In this document: positions 19,927 to 29,244 of the stretch, piece after piece | Position numbering within the stretch: the first letter of the stretch is position 1 | Layout: each line of letters starts with the position of its first letter | Assembly (NCBI RefSeq): GCF_014636935.1 | Contig: NZ_BMES01000001.1 | Span: 1,095,383-1,159,382 of the forward strand | Direction of reading: 5' to 3' | Origin: Alsobacter metallidurans | Lineage (GTDB): Bacteria > Pseudomonadota > Alphaproteobacteria > Rhizobiales > Beijerinckiaceae | DNA length: 64,000 nucleotides | Notes under the pieces: generated by a model | Seen by the model: only the letters and a program-made list of their open reading frames with translations | Told to the model about the DNA's origin: nothing | Database searches by the model: none | Translations under genes and position numbers: made by a program

Positions 19927-20083
19927 CACCCTCCCCTTGAGGGGGAGGGTCGACGGCCGGAGGCCGGCGGGGTGAAGCCGGGGCAGGGCGCTGCATATCA
20001 AAGCTGCCCGATCACTCCGCTCTTCGCCAGCCGTCACCCCACCCCGCCGCTTCGCGGCGACCCTCCCCCTCGAGGGGAGGGTG
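19927..20083. repeat. Long palindromic intergenic repeat, family A, copy 2
   Basis: Left part CACCCTCCCCTTGAGGGGGA with CGGCGGGGTGAAG, right part CACCCCACCCCGCCGCTTCG then ACCCTCCCCCTCGAGGGGAG, with a unique centre. Same plan as 1595-1766. It sits between the convergent ccrM and mutY genes. Confidence 0.75.
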
Positions 20084-20123
20084 GGCCTGCGGCCCTCTAT
20101 CGAGCGCTCAACGGAGCGCGGAG

Positions 20124-21212
20124 CTACCCGCCCAATCCCAGCGCCACGGCCTTGCGCATCACGGTGGGCAGGGCTTCGCCGTCCAGCGTCGCGATCGGCA
20201 TCCAGCGGCAGCCCTCCGGGGCGGGCGTCTCGGCCGGCACGTCGGCCCGGAACACCGTCAGCCGCAGCGGAAAATGCGTGAAGGTGTGGTCCACCACGCC
20301 GATGCAGCGTCGCCAGTCGGCCTTCAGCGGAGCAAGGCCAAGCGCCTCGTCCGGATCGAAATCCGTGCTCCACGCCGTGCCGGGCGGCTCCGTCATGCCG
20401 CCAAGCAGGCCCTTGGGCGGGCGCGTCCGCAGCAACACCGTGTCGTCATCCCGCACGGCCACGAAAGCCGCGCCGAACCGCAGGGCTCCGCCGCTCTTCT
20501 TCTCCTTGCGCGGATAGCTCTCCTGCGTCCCTTCGATGCGGGCCTGGCAGGGCTCGCGCCAGGGGCAGAGCCCGCAGGCTGGGCTCTTGGGCGTGCAGAT
20601 GGTGGCGCCGAGATCCATCATCGCCTGGGCGAAATCGCCCGGCCGCGCATCGGGCGTCAGCCCGTCTGCGAGGTCGCGGATCAGCGGCTTGGCCTTGGGC
20701 AGCGCCTGCTCGACCGTGAACAGCCGCGTCACCACACGCTCCACGTTGCCGTCCACCACGATGGCGCGCTGGTCGAACGCGATGGAGGCGATCGCGGCCG
20801 CCGTGTAGGCGCCGATCCCCGGCAACGCCCGCAGCCCGACCTCGCTCGCCGGAAACCGCCCGCCATGCTCCGCCGCCACCGCCTGCGCGCAGGCATGGAG
20901 GTTCCGCGCCCGCGAGTAATAGCCGAGCCCCGCCCAGGCTTTCATGACGTCCTCGGCGGGCGCGGCCGCGAGCAAATCCACAGTGGGAAACAGCGCCAGA
21001 AAGCGCTCGAAATAGGGCTTCACGGCCCTCACGGTGGTCTGCTGCAGCATGATCTCCGACAGCCACACCCGGTAGGGATCGGCCGCCTGGCCCGGCAGCG
21101 CACGCCAGGGCAGGGCGCGGCGGTGGCGGTCATACCAGGCGAGCAGCGCGGCGGGGTCGGGCCGCGGCGCGTTGGCGCGCGGCTTTGCCGGGGAGAGGGG
21201 AGCGGTTACCAT
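20124..21212 (-). CDS. mutY: A/G-specific adenine DNA glycosylase
   Basis: Base-excision repair enzyme that removes adenine mispaired with 8-oxoguanine. 362 residues: catalytic Glu53 in LSEIMLQQT, the helix-hairpin-helix LPGIGAYTAAAIAS with Asp154 (IVVDGNVERV), the 4Fe-4S ligands Cys206, Cys213, Cys216 and Cys222 in CTPKSPACGLCPWREPC, and a C-terminal Nudix-like domain recognising 8-oxoG (DHTFTHFPLRL). The start is ATG 21210-21212 (MVTAPLSPAK); the longer open frame covers the dciA start. It is divergent from dciA, and the two ATGs share bases. Confidence 0.95.
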   Translation of the reverse strand: MVTAPLSPAKPRANAPRPDPAALLAWYDRHRRALPWRALPGQAADPYRVWLSEIMLQQTTVRAVKPYFERFLALFPTVDLLAAAPAEDVMKAWAGLGYYSRARNLHACAQAVAAEHGGRFPASEVGLRALPGIGAYTAAAIASIAFDQRAIVVDGNVERVVTRLFTVEQALPKAKPLIRDLADGLTPDARPGDFAQAMMDLGATICTPKSPACGLCPWREPCQARIEGTQESYPRKEKKSGGALRFGAAFVAVRDDDTVLLRTRPPKGLLGGMTEPPGTAWSTDFDPDEALGLAPLKADWRRCIGVVDHTFTHFPLRLTVFRADVPAETPAPEGCRWMPIATLDGEALPTVMRKAVALGLGG

Positions 21213-21780
21213 GCCGGCCCTGTGTAGCCGCGCCCACGCCGCCGGCGCAATCGAACGGATCGTCGCTGCCTTGGCCCCCAGACCGCCCTTCCGCAAAAGC
21301 ACGCGCGCGCTCGCCGAGCTCGTGGACGACTGCATCGCCCCGGCGCTGGCCGCCCAGGGTTTCGCGGCCTCGGACGTCGTGGTCGCCTGGCCGGAGATCG
21401 TCGGCGACCGGCTGGCGCCTTATTGCGAGCCCGTGAAGATCCAGTGGCCGCGCCGCCCCAAGGGCATGGGCCCGGACGAGCCGTCCGAACCCGCCGTGCT
21501 GGTGGTGCGCGTCGAGAGCGCCTTCGCGCTGGAGCTGCAGCATCTCGCGCCCCTGATCGTGGAGCGCGTCAACACCCGATATGGCTGGCGCTGCGTCGGC
21601 CGGCTCACCTTTCGGCAAGGTCCCGTCGGGCGCGACCGCGCGCCAAAAAAAGTCGTGCCGCTGCCCGACGCCCGCATGGTCGAAACCGCCCGCGCGCGCG
21701 TCGGCGAAGTGCAGGACGACGGCCTGCGCGACGCCCTGGTGCGGCTCGGCGCCGGCATCATGGCGCGCAAGGACGGGTGA
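21211..21780 (+). CDS. DciA-like DUF721 protein
   Basis: 189-residue DUF721 protein. Members called DciA act as bacterial loaders of the replicative helicase in genomes without DnaC. Visible family features are FRKSTRALAELVDDCIAPALAAQGFAASDVVVAWPEIVGDRLA, where the WPEIVG core is diagnostic, and VLVVRVESAFALELQHLAPLIVERVN. The start ATG 21211 overlaps the mutY start codon on the other strand; AGAGGGGAG upstream is a good ribosome site. It opens the conserved run dciA-dsbA-smc. The helicase-loading role is inferred from the family. Confidence 0.83.
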   Translation: MPALCSRAHAAGAIERIVAALAPRPPFRKSTRALAELVDDCIAPALAAQGFAASDVVVAWPEIVGDRLAPYCEPVKIQWPRRPKGMGPDEPSEPAVLVVRVESAFALELQHLAPLIVERVNTRYGWRCVGRLTFRQGPVGRDRAPKKVVPLPDARMVETARARVGEVQDDGLRDALVRLGAGIMARKDG

Positions 21781-21810
21781 GGGGCCGATGTGGGCTAGGG
21801 CGCGAAGCGC

Positions 21811-21846
21811 CACCCCCTCGAAGGGAGGGTGGGCCTTCGGCCTCGC
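21811..21846. repeat. Partial family A repeat
   Basis: CACCCCCTCGAAGGGAGGGT followed by GGGCCTTCGGCC. It matches the right outer arm of the full family A units and lies between dciA and the dsbA-like gene. Similar single arms occur at 35134-35170 and 38309-38344. Confidence 0.55.
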
Positions 21847-21995
21847 CACGAACCGCAGGCGCGCTTACTCGAACGCATTCTCGTGATCCACATTCACGCA
21901 CGCTCGTCTTGCCACAATGGCGCCGTCGTTTCACAGTCCAGCCGAACGCGCGCCGGCCGGGAAAGCCGGCCGCTTTTCCGATCAAGGAGAATTTC

Positions 21996-22640
21996 GTGAT
22001 CATCAGCCGCCGCACCGTCGTCCAGGGCCTCGCCGTCGCCGGACTCATGGCCGCACTGCCGGCTTTCCCGCGCAGCGCTCTGGCGCAATCCACCACGGCG
22101 GCGGACCTGGCGGTCGCAGGCCCGCTCGGCGACGTCTGGCTCGGCAAGGAGGACGCCAAGGTCTCGATCATCGAATACGCCTCGATGACCTGCTCGCACT
22201 GCGCCGCCTTCCACGAGAAAACCTGGCCGACGCTGAAGTCGAAATACATCGACAGCGGCAAGGTGCGCTTCTCGCTGCGCGAGTTCCCGCTGGACCCGCT
22301 CGCCACCGCCGGCTTCATGCTGGCGCGCTGCGACGGCAACGACAAATACTACCCCGTCACGGATCTCCTGTTCTCCAAGCAGCGCGACTGGGCCTTCACG
22401 GACAAGCCGGTTGACGCTCTCTCCAAGCTCATGAAACAGGCCGGTTTCACACAGGAAAAATTTGAATCCTGCTTGAAGAACCAGCAGATCTATGACGCCG
22501 TGAACTGGGTCAAGGATCGCGGGGCCGAGAAGATGGGGGTCAACTCCACCCCCACCTTCTTCATCAACGGGCAGGTGCAGCGCGGGGCGCTATCGATTGA
22601 GGAACTGGACAAGATCCTCACCCCGCTCGTCGGGGGCTGA
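21996..22640 (+). CDS. DsbA-family thiol:disulfide oxidoreductase
   Basis: Periplasmic thioredoxin-fold protein. 214 residues: a signal sequence with a twin-arginine-like start (SRRTVVQGLAVAGL) and cleavage near SALAQS (about residue 30), the active site CSHC (Cys66-Cys69) in YASMTCSHCAAFHEKTWP, and the cis-proline loop NSTPTFFING. It belongs to the DsbA/DsbG-like group seen beside smc in rhizobia. The start is GTG 21996, favoured by AAGGAG eight bases upstream; no ATG fits. Whether export is by Tat or Sec is not certain. smc begins 60 bases later. Confidence 0.9.
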   Translation: MIISRRTVVQGLAVAGLMAALPAFPRSALAQSTTAADLAVAGPLGDVWLGKEDAKVSIIEYASMTCSHCAAFHEKTWPTLKSKYIDSGKVRFSLREFPLDPLATAGFMLARCDGNDKYYPVTDLLFSKQRDWAFTDKPVDALSKLMKQAGFTQEKFESCLKNQQIYDAVNWVKDRGAEKMGVNSTPTFFINGQVQRGALSIEELDKILTPLVGG

Positions 22641-22700
22641 GCGGCTGGGGCCTGGGTGGCCCCCGGCCCGCGCCTGCGCGTCTGATCGCAGGCGCACGGC

Positions 22701-25700
22701 ATGAAGCTCACGCGCCTGCGCCTCGTCGGCTTCAAAACCTTTGTTGAGCCGACCGACTTCCTGATCGAGCCCGGCCTCACCGGCGTGGTGGGGCCGAACG
22801 GCTGCGGCAAGTCCAATCTCGTCGAGGCGCTGCGCTGGGTGATGGGCGAAAGCTCGTTCAAGAGCCTGCGCGCGTCCGGCATGGACGACGTCATCTTCTC
22901 GGGCTCGGGCAACCGGCCGAGCCGCAACACCGCCGAAGTCGCGCTTCTGGTCGACAACTCCGAGCGCACCGCGCCGGCCATGTTCAACGACGCCGAGGCG
23001 CTGGACGTGTCTCGCCGCATCGAGCGCGAGGCGGGCTCCACCTACCGCATCAATGGCCGCGAGGTTCGCGCCCGCGACGTCCAGCTCCTGTTCGCCGACG
23101 CCGCCACGGGCGCGCGCTCCCCCGCCATGGTGCGGCAGGGGCAGATCGGCGAGATCATCGCCGCCAAGCCGCAGGCCCGCCGCCGCATTCTCGAAGACGC
23201 CGCCGGCATCGCCGGGCTGCATTCGCGCCGGCACGAGGCCGAGATGCGGTTGCGCTCGGCCGAGGAGAACCTGCTGCGGCTGGAGGACGTGCTCGGCCAG
23301 ATCGACGCGCAGGTGGAGAGCCTGAAGCGGCAGGCCCGGCAGGCGACGCGCTACCGCACGCTGGCGGCCGACATCCGCCGCTCCGAGGCGCTGCTTCTTT
23401 ATATCGGTTGGCGCGAAGCCCGCGACGCGGTCGCGGCGGCCGAAGGCAAGGTCGGCGAGGACTTGCGCCTCGTCGCCGAGCGCACCGCCGCCCAAGGCCA
23501 GGCCGCCCGCGACCAGGCCGTCGCCGCCCACGCGGTGCCGGCGCTGCGCGACGCCGAGGCGGCGGCCTCCGCCGCGCTGCAAAGGCTCGTGCTGGCCCGC
23601 GACAGCCTCGACGCCGAGGAAAAGCGCGCCGGCGAACGCGCGGCCGAGCTGGAGCGCCGCGCCTTTGAACTCGTCCGCGACACCGAGCGCGAGCGCGCGC
23701 TGCTGGATGACGCCGCCGCCGCGCTGGAGCGCCTCGCCGCCGAGGAAGAAGGGCTCGACGACGACTATGGCGACGCCGCCGAGCGGCAGGCCGAAGCGCG
23801 CGAGCGTCTGGCCGAACTCGAGGACGTGCTGTTCGATTCCGAAGCCGCGCTCGCTGCCGCCCAGTCGGCGCTGGCGGACCGCAACGCCCGCCGGAGCGCC
23901 GCCGAGCGCGCCATTCGGGAAGCCGAGGAGCGCGTGGCCCGCGTGTCGCGCGAGGCCGAACGCGTCGGCCGCGACCTTGCGGCGCTCGACGCCAGCCTGG
24001 GCGGCGACGTTGGGCTCGAGGCGCTGGAAGCCGAGATGGAGCAGGTGGCCGAATCAGCCGCCGAAGCGGAGGACACCGCGCAGGCCGCCCGAGAGGCCCA
24101 CGCCGCGGCCCGCGACGCCCGCGACCGGCTGCGCGGCCCGGCCCAGGACGCTGACCGCACAGCGCAGCGGCTCGAAACCGAGGCTCGGACCTTGGAAAAG
24201 ATGCTGGCCGCCGGCGCCGGCAAGCAATGGCCGCGCGCGCTGGACAGGCTCACGGCCGAGCGCGGCTTCGAAACCGCGCTGGGCGCGGCGCTTGGCGACG
24301 ATCTCGACGCCGCCATCGACGCCGCCGCGCCGACGCATTGGGCCGAAACCGGAGCCGGGGAGAGCGACCCTGCGCTTCCGGCCGGGTGCTCGCCCTTGTC
24401 CGACCATGTCCAGGCGCCCGCCGCGCTGGCCCGGCGCTTGCGGCAGATCGGCGTCGTGGCGCGCCAGGATGGCGCGCGCCTGCGGGCGGCCTTGCGTCCG
24501 GGCCAGCGCCTGGTCAGCCGCGAGGGCGACCTCTGGCGCTGGGACGGCTTCACGACGGCCGCGGACGCGCCGACGCCGGCCGCGCGCCGCCTTGCCGAGC
24601 GCGCCCGCCTGGCCGACCTGAAGGGCGAGGCCGAGGCCGCGCGCGAGGCCGCCGAAGCGCTGCGCCACGAGGGCGAGCGCGCCGAAGCCGCCGTCCGCGC
24701 CGCCGCGCAGGACGAGACCATGGGTTTCGAGACCGTGCAGATGATGCGTCGCGGCCTCGACGCCGTGCGCGAGCGCCTCGCGGCCGTGCAGCGCCGCCGT
24801 GGCGAGGTGGCGGCGAAGCGCTCGGCGCTCGCGGAGGCGCATAGCCGCCTCTCGGCCGAGAGCGAGGAGGCCGCCGCCCGCCGCGATCACCTCGCGCAGC
24901 AGCTCGCCGACATGCCGGGCGCGGCCGAGCTGGAGGCCGGGCTGGAGAAAGCCAAGGCCCGCGCCGCCCAGGACCGGCAGGCCGCCAACGAGGCCCGCAT
25001 CCTCGTGCAGACCATGCAGCGCGAGGTGGAGCTGCGCGCCCGCCGCCGCGACGCGATCGTGGCCGAGCGCCAAGCCTGGACCGAGCGCCGCAGCCGCGCC
25101 GTGGGCCAGATGGAGGAAGTCGAGCGTCGCCGCTCCGAGATCGAGGAGGAGCGCGAGCAGCTGCGCGACGCGCCCGAGCTCTTCATGGACAAGCGGCGCC
25201 AGATCCTGGGCCAGATCGCCGAGGCCGACGCCGCCCGCAAGGCGGCCGGCGACCGGCTGGCCGAAGCCGCTCAGGCGCAGGCCGTCGCCGACCGGGTCGC
25301 CCAGGAGGCCTTGGCAGCCCTGGCGGCCGCGCGCGAGGAAAAGGTCCGCTCCGAATCGCGGCTCGAAGCCGCCCGCGAGCGCTTTTCCGAGCTGGTGCGC
25401 GCCGTCGCGGAGCGGCTCGACGCCACGCCGGACCGCCTGCCGGAGCTGAGCGGCGTCGCGCCCGGCGCCGAGTTGCCGGACGCGCCCTCGGTGGAGCGCC
25501 GCCTCGAATCGCTGCGCGGCGACCGCGAGCGCCTGGGCGCCGTGAACCTCCGCGCCGAGGACGAACTCACCGCCATCGAGACGCAGCGCGATTCGCTCAC
25601 CGGCGAGCGCGACGACCTCACGGAGGCCATCAAGCGCCTCCGCACCGCGATCCAGAGCCTCAACCGCGAGGGCCGCGAGCGCCTGCTGGCGGCTTTCGCG

Positions 25701-26162
25701 GTGGTGCAGGGGCATTTCGAACGGCTGTTCACCAGCCTCTTCGGCGGCGGCACCGCGCAGCTCGAACTCATCGAATCGGACGACCCGCTGGAAGCCGGCC
25801 TCGAAATCGTCGCCCGCCCGCCGGGCAAGAAGCCGCAGACCATGACGCTGCTCTCCGGCGGCGAACAGGCGCTCACCGCCATCGCGCTGATCTTCGCGGT
25901 GTTCCTCACCAACCCGTCGCCCATCTGCGTGCTCGACGAGGTGGACGCGCCGCTCGACGACAGCAACGTCGAGCGCTACTGCGACCTCCTGCGCGACATG
26001 GCGAAAAGCACCGAGACGCGCTTCCTGGTCATCACCCACAACCCCATCACGATGGCCCGCATGGACCGCCTCTTCGGCGTCACCATGGCCGAGCGCGGCG
26101 TCAGCCAGCTCGTGTCGGTGGACCTGGGCCTCGCCGAGAAGCTGGTGGCCGAGGCGGTATAG
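22701..26162 (+). CDS. smc: Chromosome partition protein SMC
   Basis: ABC-type ATPase that compacts and segregates chromosomes with ScpA and ScpB. 1153 residues with the complete family plan: Walker A GPNGCGKSN (residues 31-39), long coiled coils from about 160 to 480 and 640 to 960, a central hinge (about 490-620, around AERGFETALGAALGDDLDAA), ABC signature LLSGGEQALTA (1050-1060) and Walker B PICVLDEVDAP (around Asp1079). The start is ATG 22701. It is the last gene of the dciA-dsbA-smc run and is followed by a family C repeat. The very GC-rich coding sequence leaves long spurious frames on the opposite strand. Confidence 0.97.
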   Translation: MKLTRLRLVGFKTFVEPTDFLIEPGLTGVVGPNGCGKSNLVEALRWVMGESSFKSLRASGMDDVIFSGSGNRPSRNTAEVALLVDNSERTAPAMFNDAEALDVSRRIEREAGSTYRINGREVRARDVQLLFADAATGARSPAMVRQGQIGEIIAAKPQARRRILEDAAGIAGLHSRRHEAEMRLRSAEENLLRLEDVLGQIDAQVESLKRQARQATRYRTLAADIRRSEALLLYIGWREARDAVAAAEGKVGEDLRLVAERTAAQGQAARDQAVAAHAVPALRDAEAAASAALQRLVLARDSLDAEEKRAGERAAELERRAFELVRDTERERALLDDAAAALERLAAEEEGLDDDYGDAAERQAEARERLAELEDVLFDSEAALAAAQSALADRNARRSAAERAIREAEERVARVSREAERVGRDLAALDASLGGDVGLEALEAEMEQVAESAAEAEDTAQAAREAHAAARDARDRLRGPAQDADRTAQRLETEARTLEKMLAAGAGKQWPRALDRLTAERGFETALGAALGDDLDAAIDAAAPTHWAETGAGESDPALPAGCSPLSDHVQAPAALARRLRQIGVVARQDGARLRAALRPGQRLVSREGDLWRWDGFTTAADAPTPAARRLAERARLADLKGEAEAAREAAEALRHEGERAEAAVRAAAQDETMGFETVQMMRRGLDAVRERLAAVQRRRGEVAAKRSALAEAHSRLSAESEEAAARRDHLAQQLADMPGAAELEAGLEKAKARAAQDRQAANEARILVQTMQREVELRARRRDAIVAERQAWTERRSRAVGQMEEVERRRSEIEEEREQLRDAPELFMDKRRQILGQIAEADAARKAAGDRLAEAAQAQAVADRVAQEALAALAAAREEKVRSESRLEAARERFSELVRAVAERLDATPDRLPELSGVAPGAELPDAPSVERRLESLRGDRERLGAVNLRAEDELTAIETQRDSLTGERDDLTEAIKRLRTAIQSLNREGRERLLAAFAVVQGHFERLFTSLFGGGTAQLELIESDDPLEAGLEIVARPPGKKPQTMTLLSGGEQALTAIALIFAVFLTNPSPICVLDEVDAPLDDSNVERYCDLLRDMAKSTETRFLVITHNPITMARMDRLFGVTMAERGVSQLVSVDLGLAEKLVAEAV

Positions 26163-26187
26163 GATTTGGCGCACTCGACTGAACACC

Positions 26188-26278
26188 CTCCCGTCATTGC
26201 GAGCGCAGCGAAGCAATCCAGCTAATGCCGGGCCTTCAGACTGGATTGCTTCGCCTCCGGCTCGCAATGACGGGGAGG
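26188..26278. repeat. Intergenic repeat, family C, copy 1
   Basis: Inverted repeat with ends CTCCCGTCATTGCGAGC and GCTCGCAATGACGGGGAG and inner arms GAAGCAATCCAG and CTGGATTGCTTC. The same unit is at 29245-29359. Elements of this sequence are widespread in alphaproteobacterial genomes. It lies between smc and atpI. Confidence 0.78.
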
Positions 26279-26441
26279 ATGGCCCCGATGCCGGGGAGAG
26301 AGATCGGGCGCCGGTTTTCCGGTCCGCCCATCGCCCAACCCGCAACCTCCTCGCAACCGCATTGGACAAACGACCCCATCCCTTCGTCGAAATGACGAAT
26401 AGCATAACAAAAACAGAGACATAGGCCTGTATGCCGCATTC

Positions 26442-26470
26442 TTGACACCTGCGGGGGCGGAAACTATGGT
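26442..26470 (+). promoter_or_regulatory. Sigma-70-type promoter of the atp F0 operon
   Basis: Perfect -35 TTGACA (26442-26447), 17-bp spacer, -10 TATGGT (26465-26470, four of six matches). The predicted start is near 26477, about 55 bases before the atpI ATG. The only promoter in the window with a perfect -35 and a fitting -10. Confidence 0.6.
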
Positions 26471-26530
26471 GCGCGCGACTTTCAGGGGGGCGCCAGGGAG
26501 GCGCTCCGTGCCCGGGAGCGCGGCTTCGCC

Positions 26531-26887
26531 ATGCAGAATGACGGAACGCCGAACGGGAACGGGGACAAGTCCCGCGCCTCAGAGGACGTCGATCTCCAAG
26601 CCAGGCTTCAGCGTCTGGGAAAGCGCCTTGACGAAGTCCGGGACACCGGGCAGGAGCAGCGGCGCGCGAGCCAGACGAGCGGGGGTGATCCCTCCGCGAT
26701 GGGCAAGGCCTTCCGTTTGTCGACGGAGTTCGTGGCCGGCATCATCGCAGGGTGTGGTCTCGGCTGGGCGGTGGACAGCTTCACGGGCTCCAAGCCTTGG
26801 GGGTTGATCGTCGGCATGATGCTGGGCTTCGGCGCCGGCGTCTGGAACGTGATGCGGGCGTCCGGTTTCCTCCGGCCGCCACAATAG
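26531..26887 (+). CDS. atpI: ATP synthase protein I
   Basis: Small membrane protein that assists c-ring assembly and Mg2+ handling of the F0 sector. 118 residues: a hydrophilic coiled N-terminus (LQARLQRLGKRLDEVRD), then two helices, STEFVAGIIAGCGLGWAVDSF (with the family's GxGxG pattern) and PWGLIVGMMLGFGAGVWNVMRA. The start ATG is 26531. First gene of atpI-B-E-F'-F, immediately behind the TTGACA/TATGGT promoter. Confidence 0.93.
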   Translation: MQNDGTPNGNGDKSRASEDVDLQARLQRLGKRLDEVRDTGQEQRRASQTSGGDPSAMGKAFRLSTEFVAGIIAGCGLGWAVDSFTGSKPWGLIVGMMLGFGAGVWNVMRASGFLRPPQ

Positions 26888-26962
26888 TTTCGAAGGCCGC
26901 CCCGGCGGCCAACAGGCGCGGACCATTCCGGTCCGCAAAAGCGAGAGAGGGCCAGACCGGCC

Positions 26963-27709
26963 ATGGCCGATCCGATCCATCAGTTCCAGTTGAAGAACAT
27001 CGCCACCCTGGGCCATCTCGGCAACCAGGAGATCGTGTTCACCCAGTCCTCGCTGTTCATGCTGGTGGCGGTGGGTGTGATCACGCTGTTCATGCTGGCC
27101 GGCACGGCGGGCCGCGGCCTCGTGCCGGGCCGCCTGCAGTCGATGGTGGAGCTCTCCTACGAGTTCGTCGCCAACACGGTTCGAAGTTCCGCCGGCAACG
27201 AGGGGATGCGCTTCTTCCCCTTCGTCTTCTCGCTGTTCATGTTCGTGCTGATCCTGAACCTCGCGGGCCTCATCCCGTACAGCTTCACGGTCACCAGCCA
27301 CATCATCATCACGGCCGCTCTGGCGCTGCTGGTGATCGGCGTGGTCGTCGTCTACGGCGTGATGAAGCACGGCACGCACTTCTTTGGCCTATTCGTGCCC
27401 GGCGGCGTGCCGCCGGTCATGCTCGCCATCCTGGTGCCGATCGAGATCATCTCGTTCATCTCCCGCCCCATCAGCCTGTCGGTGCGTCTCTTCGCCAACA
27501 TGCTGGCCGGCCACATCGCGCTGAAGATCTTCGCGGGCTTCATCGGCTCGCTGCTGGCCGCCGGCGCGTGGGGCATCATCTCGCCGCTCCCGCTCGCCCT
27601 GACGGTCGCGCTCACGGCTCTCGAAGTTCTTGTTGCGGTGCTCCAGGCCTACGTGTTCGCCACGTTGACCTCGATCTACCTCAACGACGCCCTCCACCCC
27701 GGTCACTGA
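26963..27709 (+). CDS. atpB: ATP synthase F0 subunit a
   Basis: Stator channel of the proton path. 248 residues, with five to six helices. The essential arginine lies in [20 protein letters not shown] (family motif SxRLFxNxxAGH), and [17 protein letters not shown] is also conserved. The start ATG 26963 follows GAGAGAGGG. 75 bases separate it from atpI, and atpE follows after 53 bases. Confidence 0.97.
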   Translation: MADPIHQFQLKNIATLGHLGNQEIVFTQSSLFMLVAVGVITLFMLAGTAGRGLVPGRLQSMVELSYEFVANTVRSSAGNEGMRFFPFVFSLFMFVLILNLAGLIPYSFTVTSHIIITAALALLVIGVVVVYGVMKHGTHFFGLFVPGGVPPVMLAILVPIEIISFISRPISLSVRLFANMLAGHIALKIFAGFIGSLLAAGAWGIISPLPLALTVALTALEVLVAVLQAYVFATLTSIYLNDALHPGH

Positions 27710-27762
27710 TCTCCCGACCGGGACAATCCCTCCCTACCGATCCGACCTCATAGGAGTTTTCC

Positions 27763-27990
27763 ATGGATCCCGTCGCTGCGAAGTACATTGGCGCTGGTCT
27801 GGCCTGCCTCGGCATGGCGGGCGCTGGCATCGGCCTCGGCAACCTGTTCGGCCAGTTCCTCTCGGGCGCTCTGCGCAACCCGTCGGCCGCCGACGGCCAG
27901 CGCGGCACCCTGCTCCTCGGCTTCGCGCTGACGGAAGCGCTCGGCATCTTCTCGCTGCTGATCGCGCTGCTCCTCCTGTTCGCCGTCTGA
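27763..27990 (+). CDS. atpE: ATP synthase F0 subunit c
   Basis: Proteolipid of the rotating c-ring. 75 residues forming a two-helix hairpin: [23 protein letters not shown], the polar loop SGALRNPSA, then [24 protein letters not shown], where the proton-binding carboxylate is the Glu in LTEALG. The start ATG 27763 has an ideal TAGGAGTTTTCC site, fitting the high translation needed for a multi-copy subunit. The spacer to the next gene is long (146 bases) and GC-rich, with a palindrome near 28088-28120. Confidence 0.97.
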   Translation: MDPVAAKYIGAGLACLGMAGAGIGLGNLFGQFLSGALRNPSAADGQRGTLLLGFALTEALGIFSLLIALLLLFAV

Positions 27991-28136
27991 TCGACACAAG
28001 GCATTGCGCCGGCTGAGGCCGGCGGGCCGCCATCGCGCGGCGAATGCTCAAGGTCGGTCGCCCTCAGCGCGCCCGGAGCGGTTCATCCCGCCCCGGGCGC
28101 TCCCTGACAGGGCGCCCCCGTTTTCAAGGTGAGGTC

Positions 28137-28685
28137 ATGGCGACGACGACGCAGGCAACAACCGAGGCGCATGGCGGAGCCCACGCGGCCGGCGGGGCGT
28201 TTCCCCCGTTCGACAGCAGCACCTTCGGCTCGCAGCTGATCTGGCTCGCGCTGGCTTTCGGCGCGCTCTACCTCCTGATGTCCAAGGTCGCGCTGCCGCG
28301 CGTCGCCCGTATTCTCGACGAGCGCAACGGCAAGATCACGGGCGATCTCGAAACCGCCGCCAAGCTCAAGAGCCAGACCGACGACGCCATCGCGTCCTAC
28401 GAGAAGGCCCTCGCCGACGCCCGCGCCAACGCGCAGGCCATCGCGGGCGAAACCCGCGACAAGCTCCAGGCCGAGACCGACGCCCGCCGCAAGGCGCTGG
28501 AGGCTGACCTGCACGCCAAGCTCGAGGCCGCCGAGGCCCAGATCGTGGCCGGCAAGACGGCCGCCATGCAGAATGTCCGCGGCATCGCGGCCGACGCCAC
28601 CGCGGCGATCGTGCAGCAGCTCGTGGGCCGCACGCCGTCGACCGACGAGGTCGACGCCGCCGTGTCCCAGTCCCTCGGCCGCTAA
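28137..28685 (+). CDS. atpF2: ATP synthase F0 subunit b'
   Basis: One of two peripheral-stalk subunits; alphaproteobacteria carry paired b' and b. 182 residues: a polar N-terminal tail, one membrane helix (about residues 35-52, SQLIWLALAFGALYLLMS), then a long Ala/Glu/Lys-rich helix (coiled coil) to the end. The N-terminal tail (about 30 residues) is the usual distinction from b. The start ATG is 28137. atpF follows 12 bases downstream. Confidence 0.92.
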   Translation: MATTTQATTEAHGGAHAAGGAFPPFDSSTFGSQLIWLALAFGALYLLMSKVALPRVARILDERNGKITGDLETAAKLKSQTDDAIASYEKALADARANAQAIAGETRDKLQAETDARRKALEADLHAKLEAAEAQIVAGKTAAMQNVRGIAADATAAIVQQLVGRTPSTDEVDAAVSQSLGR

Positions 28686-28697
28686 GGAACCGCAACC

Positions 28698-29180
28698 ATG
28701 CTGTATGACGCCGAATTCTGGGTCGCGGTCGCGTTCTTCATCTTCGTCGGGCTCGTCTGGAAGGTCGGGGGCTTCAGCGCCCTCGTGAGCGGCCTCGACA
28801 AGCGCGGCGAGAAGATCCGCGCCGAGCTCGAGGACGCCCGCATCCTGCGCGAGGAGGCCCAGAAGGTGCTGGCCGACTACCAGAAGAAGCGCCAGGAGGC
28901 CGAGGCCGAGGCGGCCGAGATCATCCGCACCGCCCGCCTCGAGGCCGAGCGCCTCGCCGCCGACGCCCAGACCAAGCTGGCCGACTTCGTCGCCCGCCGC
29001 ACCCGCATGGCCGAGCAGAAGATCGCCCAGGCCGAGGTTTCGGCCACCGCCGAAGTCCGCGCCGCCGCCGCCGAGGCCGCCGTGAAGGCCTCCGAGCAGA
29101 TCCTGCGCAAGGACGTCGCGACTTCCGCCGACGCGCTCCTGGCCAAGGGCCTCGCCGAGGTCCGCTCCAAGCTCAACTGA
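28698..29180 (+). CDS. atpF: ATP synthase F0 subunit b
   Basis: Peripheral-stalk subunit b, 160 residues: a short N-terminus MLYDAEFWVAVAFFIFVGLVWKVGG forming the membrane anchor, then a long charged coiled coil (from about residue 36, RGEKIRAELEDARILREEAQK) to the C-terminus ASADALLAKGLAEVRSKLN. Together with b' it links F0 to F1. The F1 genes are not in this window. Last gene of the operon, followed by a strong terminator. Confidence 0.95.
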   Translation: MLYDAEFWVAVAFFIFVGLVWKVGGFSALVSGLDKRGEKIRAELEDARILREEAQKVLADYQKKRQEAEAEAAEIIRTARLEAERLAADAQTKLADFVARRTRMAEQKIAQAEVSATAEVRAAAAEAAVKASEQILRKDVATSADALLAKGLAEVRSKLN

Positions 29181-29201
29181 GCCGGGCTGGATGGATTGCA
29201 G

Positions 29202-29232
29202 AACGGCCGCCTTCGGGCGGCCGTTTTCGTTT
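29202..29232 (+). terminator. Intrinsic terminator of the atp F0 operon
   Basis: AACGGCCGCC (29202-29211), loop TTCG, GGCGGCCGTT (29216-29225), then TTTCGTTT. A perfect ten-base stem with a stable tetraloop, 21 bases after the atpF stop. Confidence 0.85.
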
Positions 29233-29244
29233 CCGGGTTATGCT

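Noticed and set aside
24054-26405. Long open frame on the minus strand (783 codons) across smc
   Set aside because: Antisense to the clear SMC reading frame; a result of high GC content with no recognisable domain.
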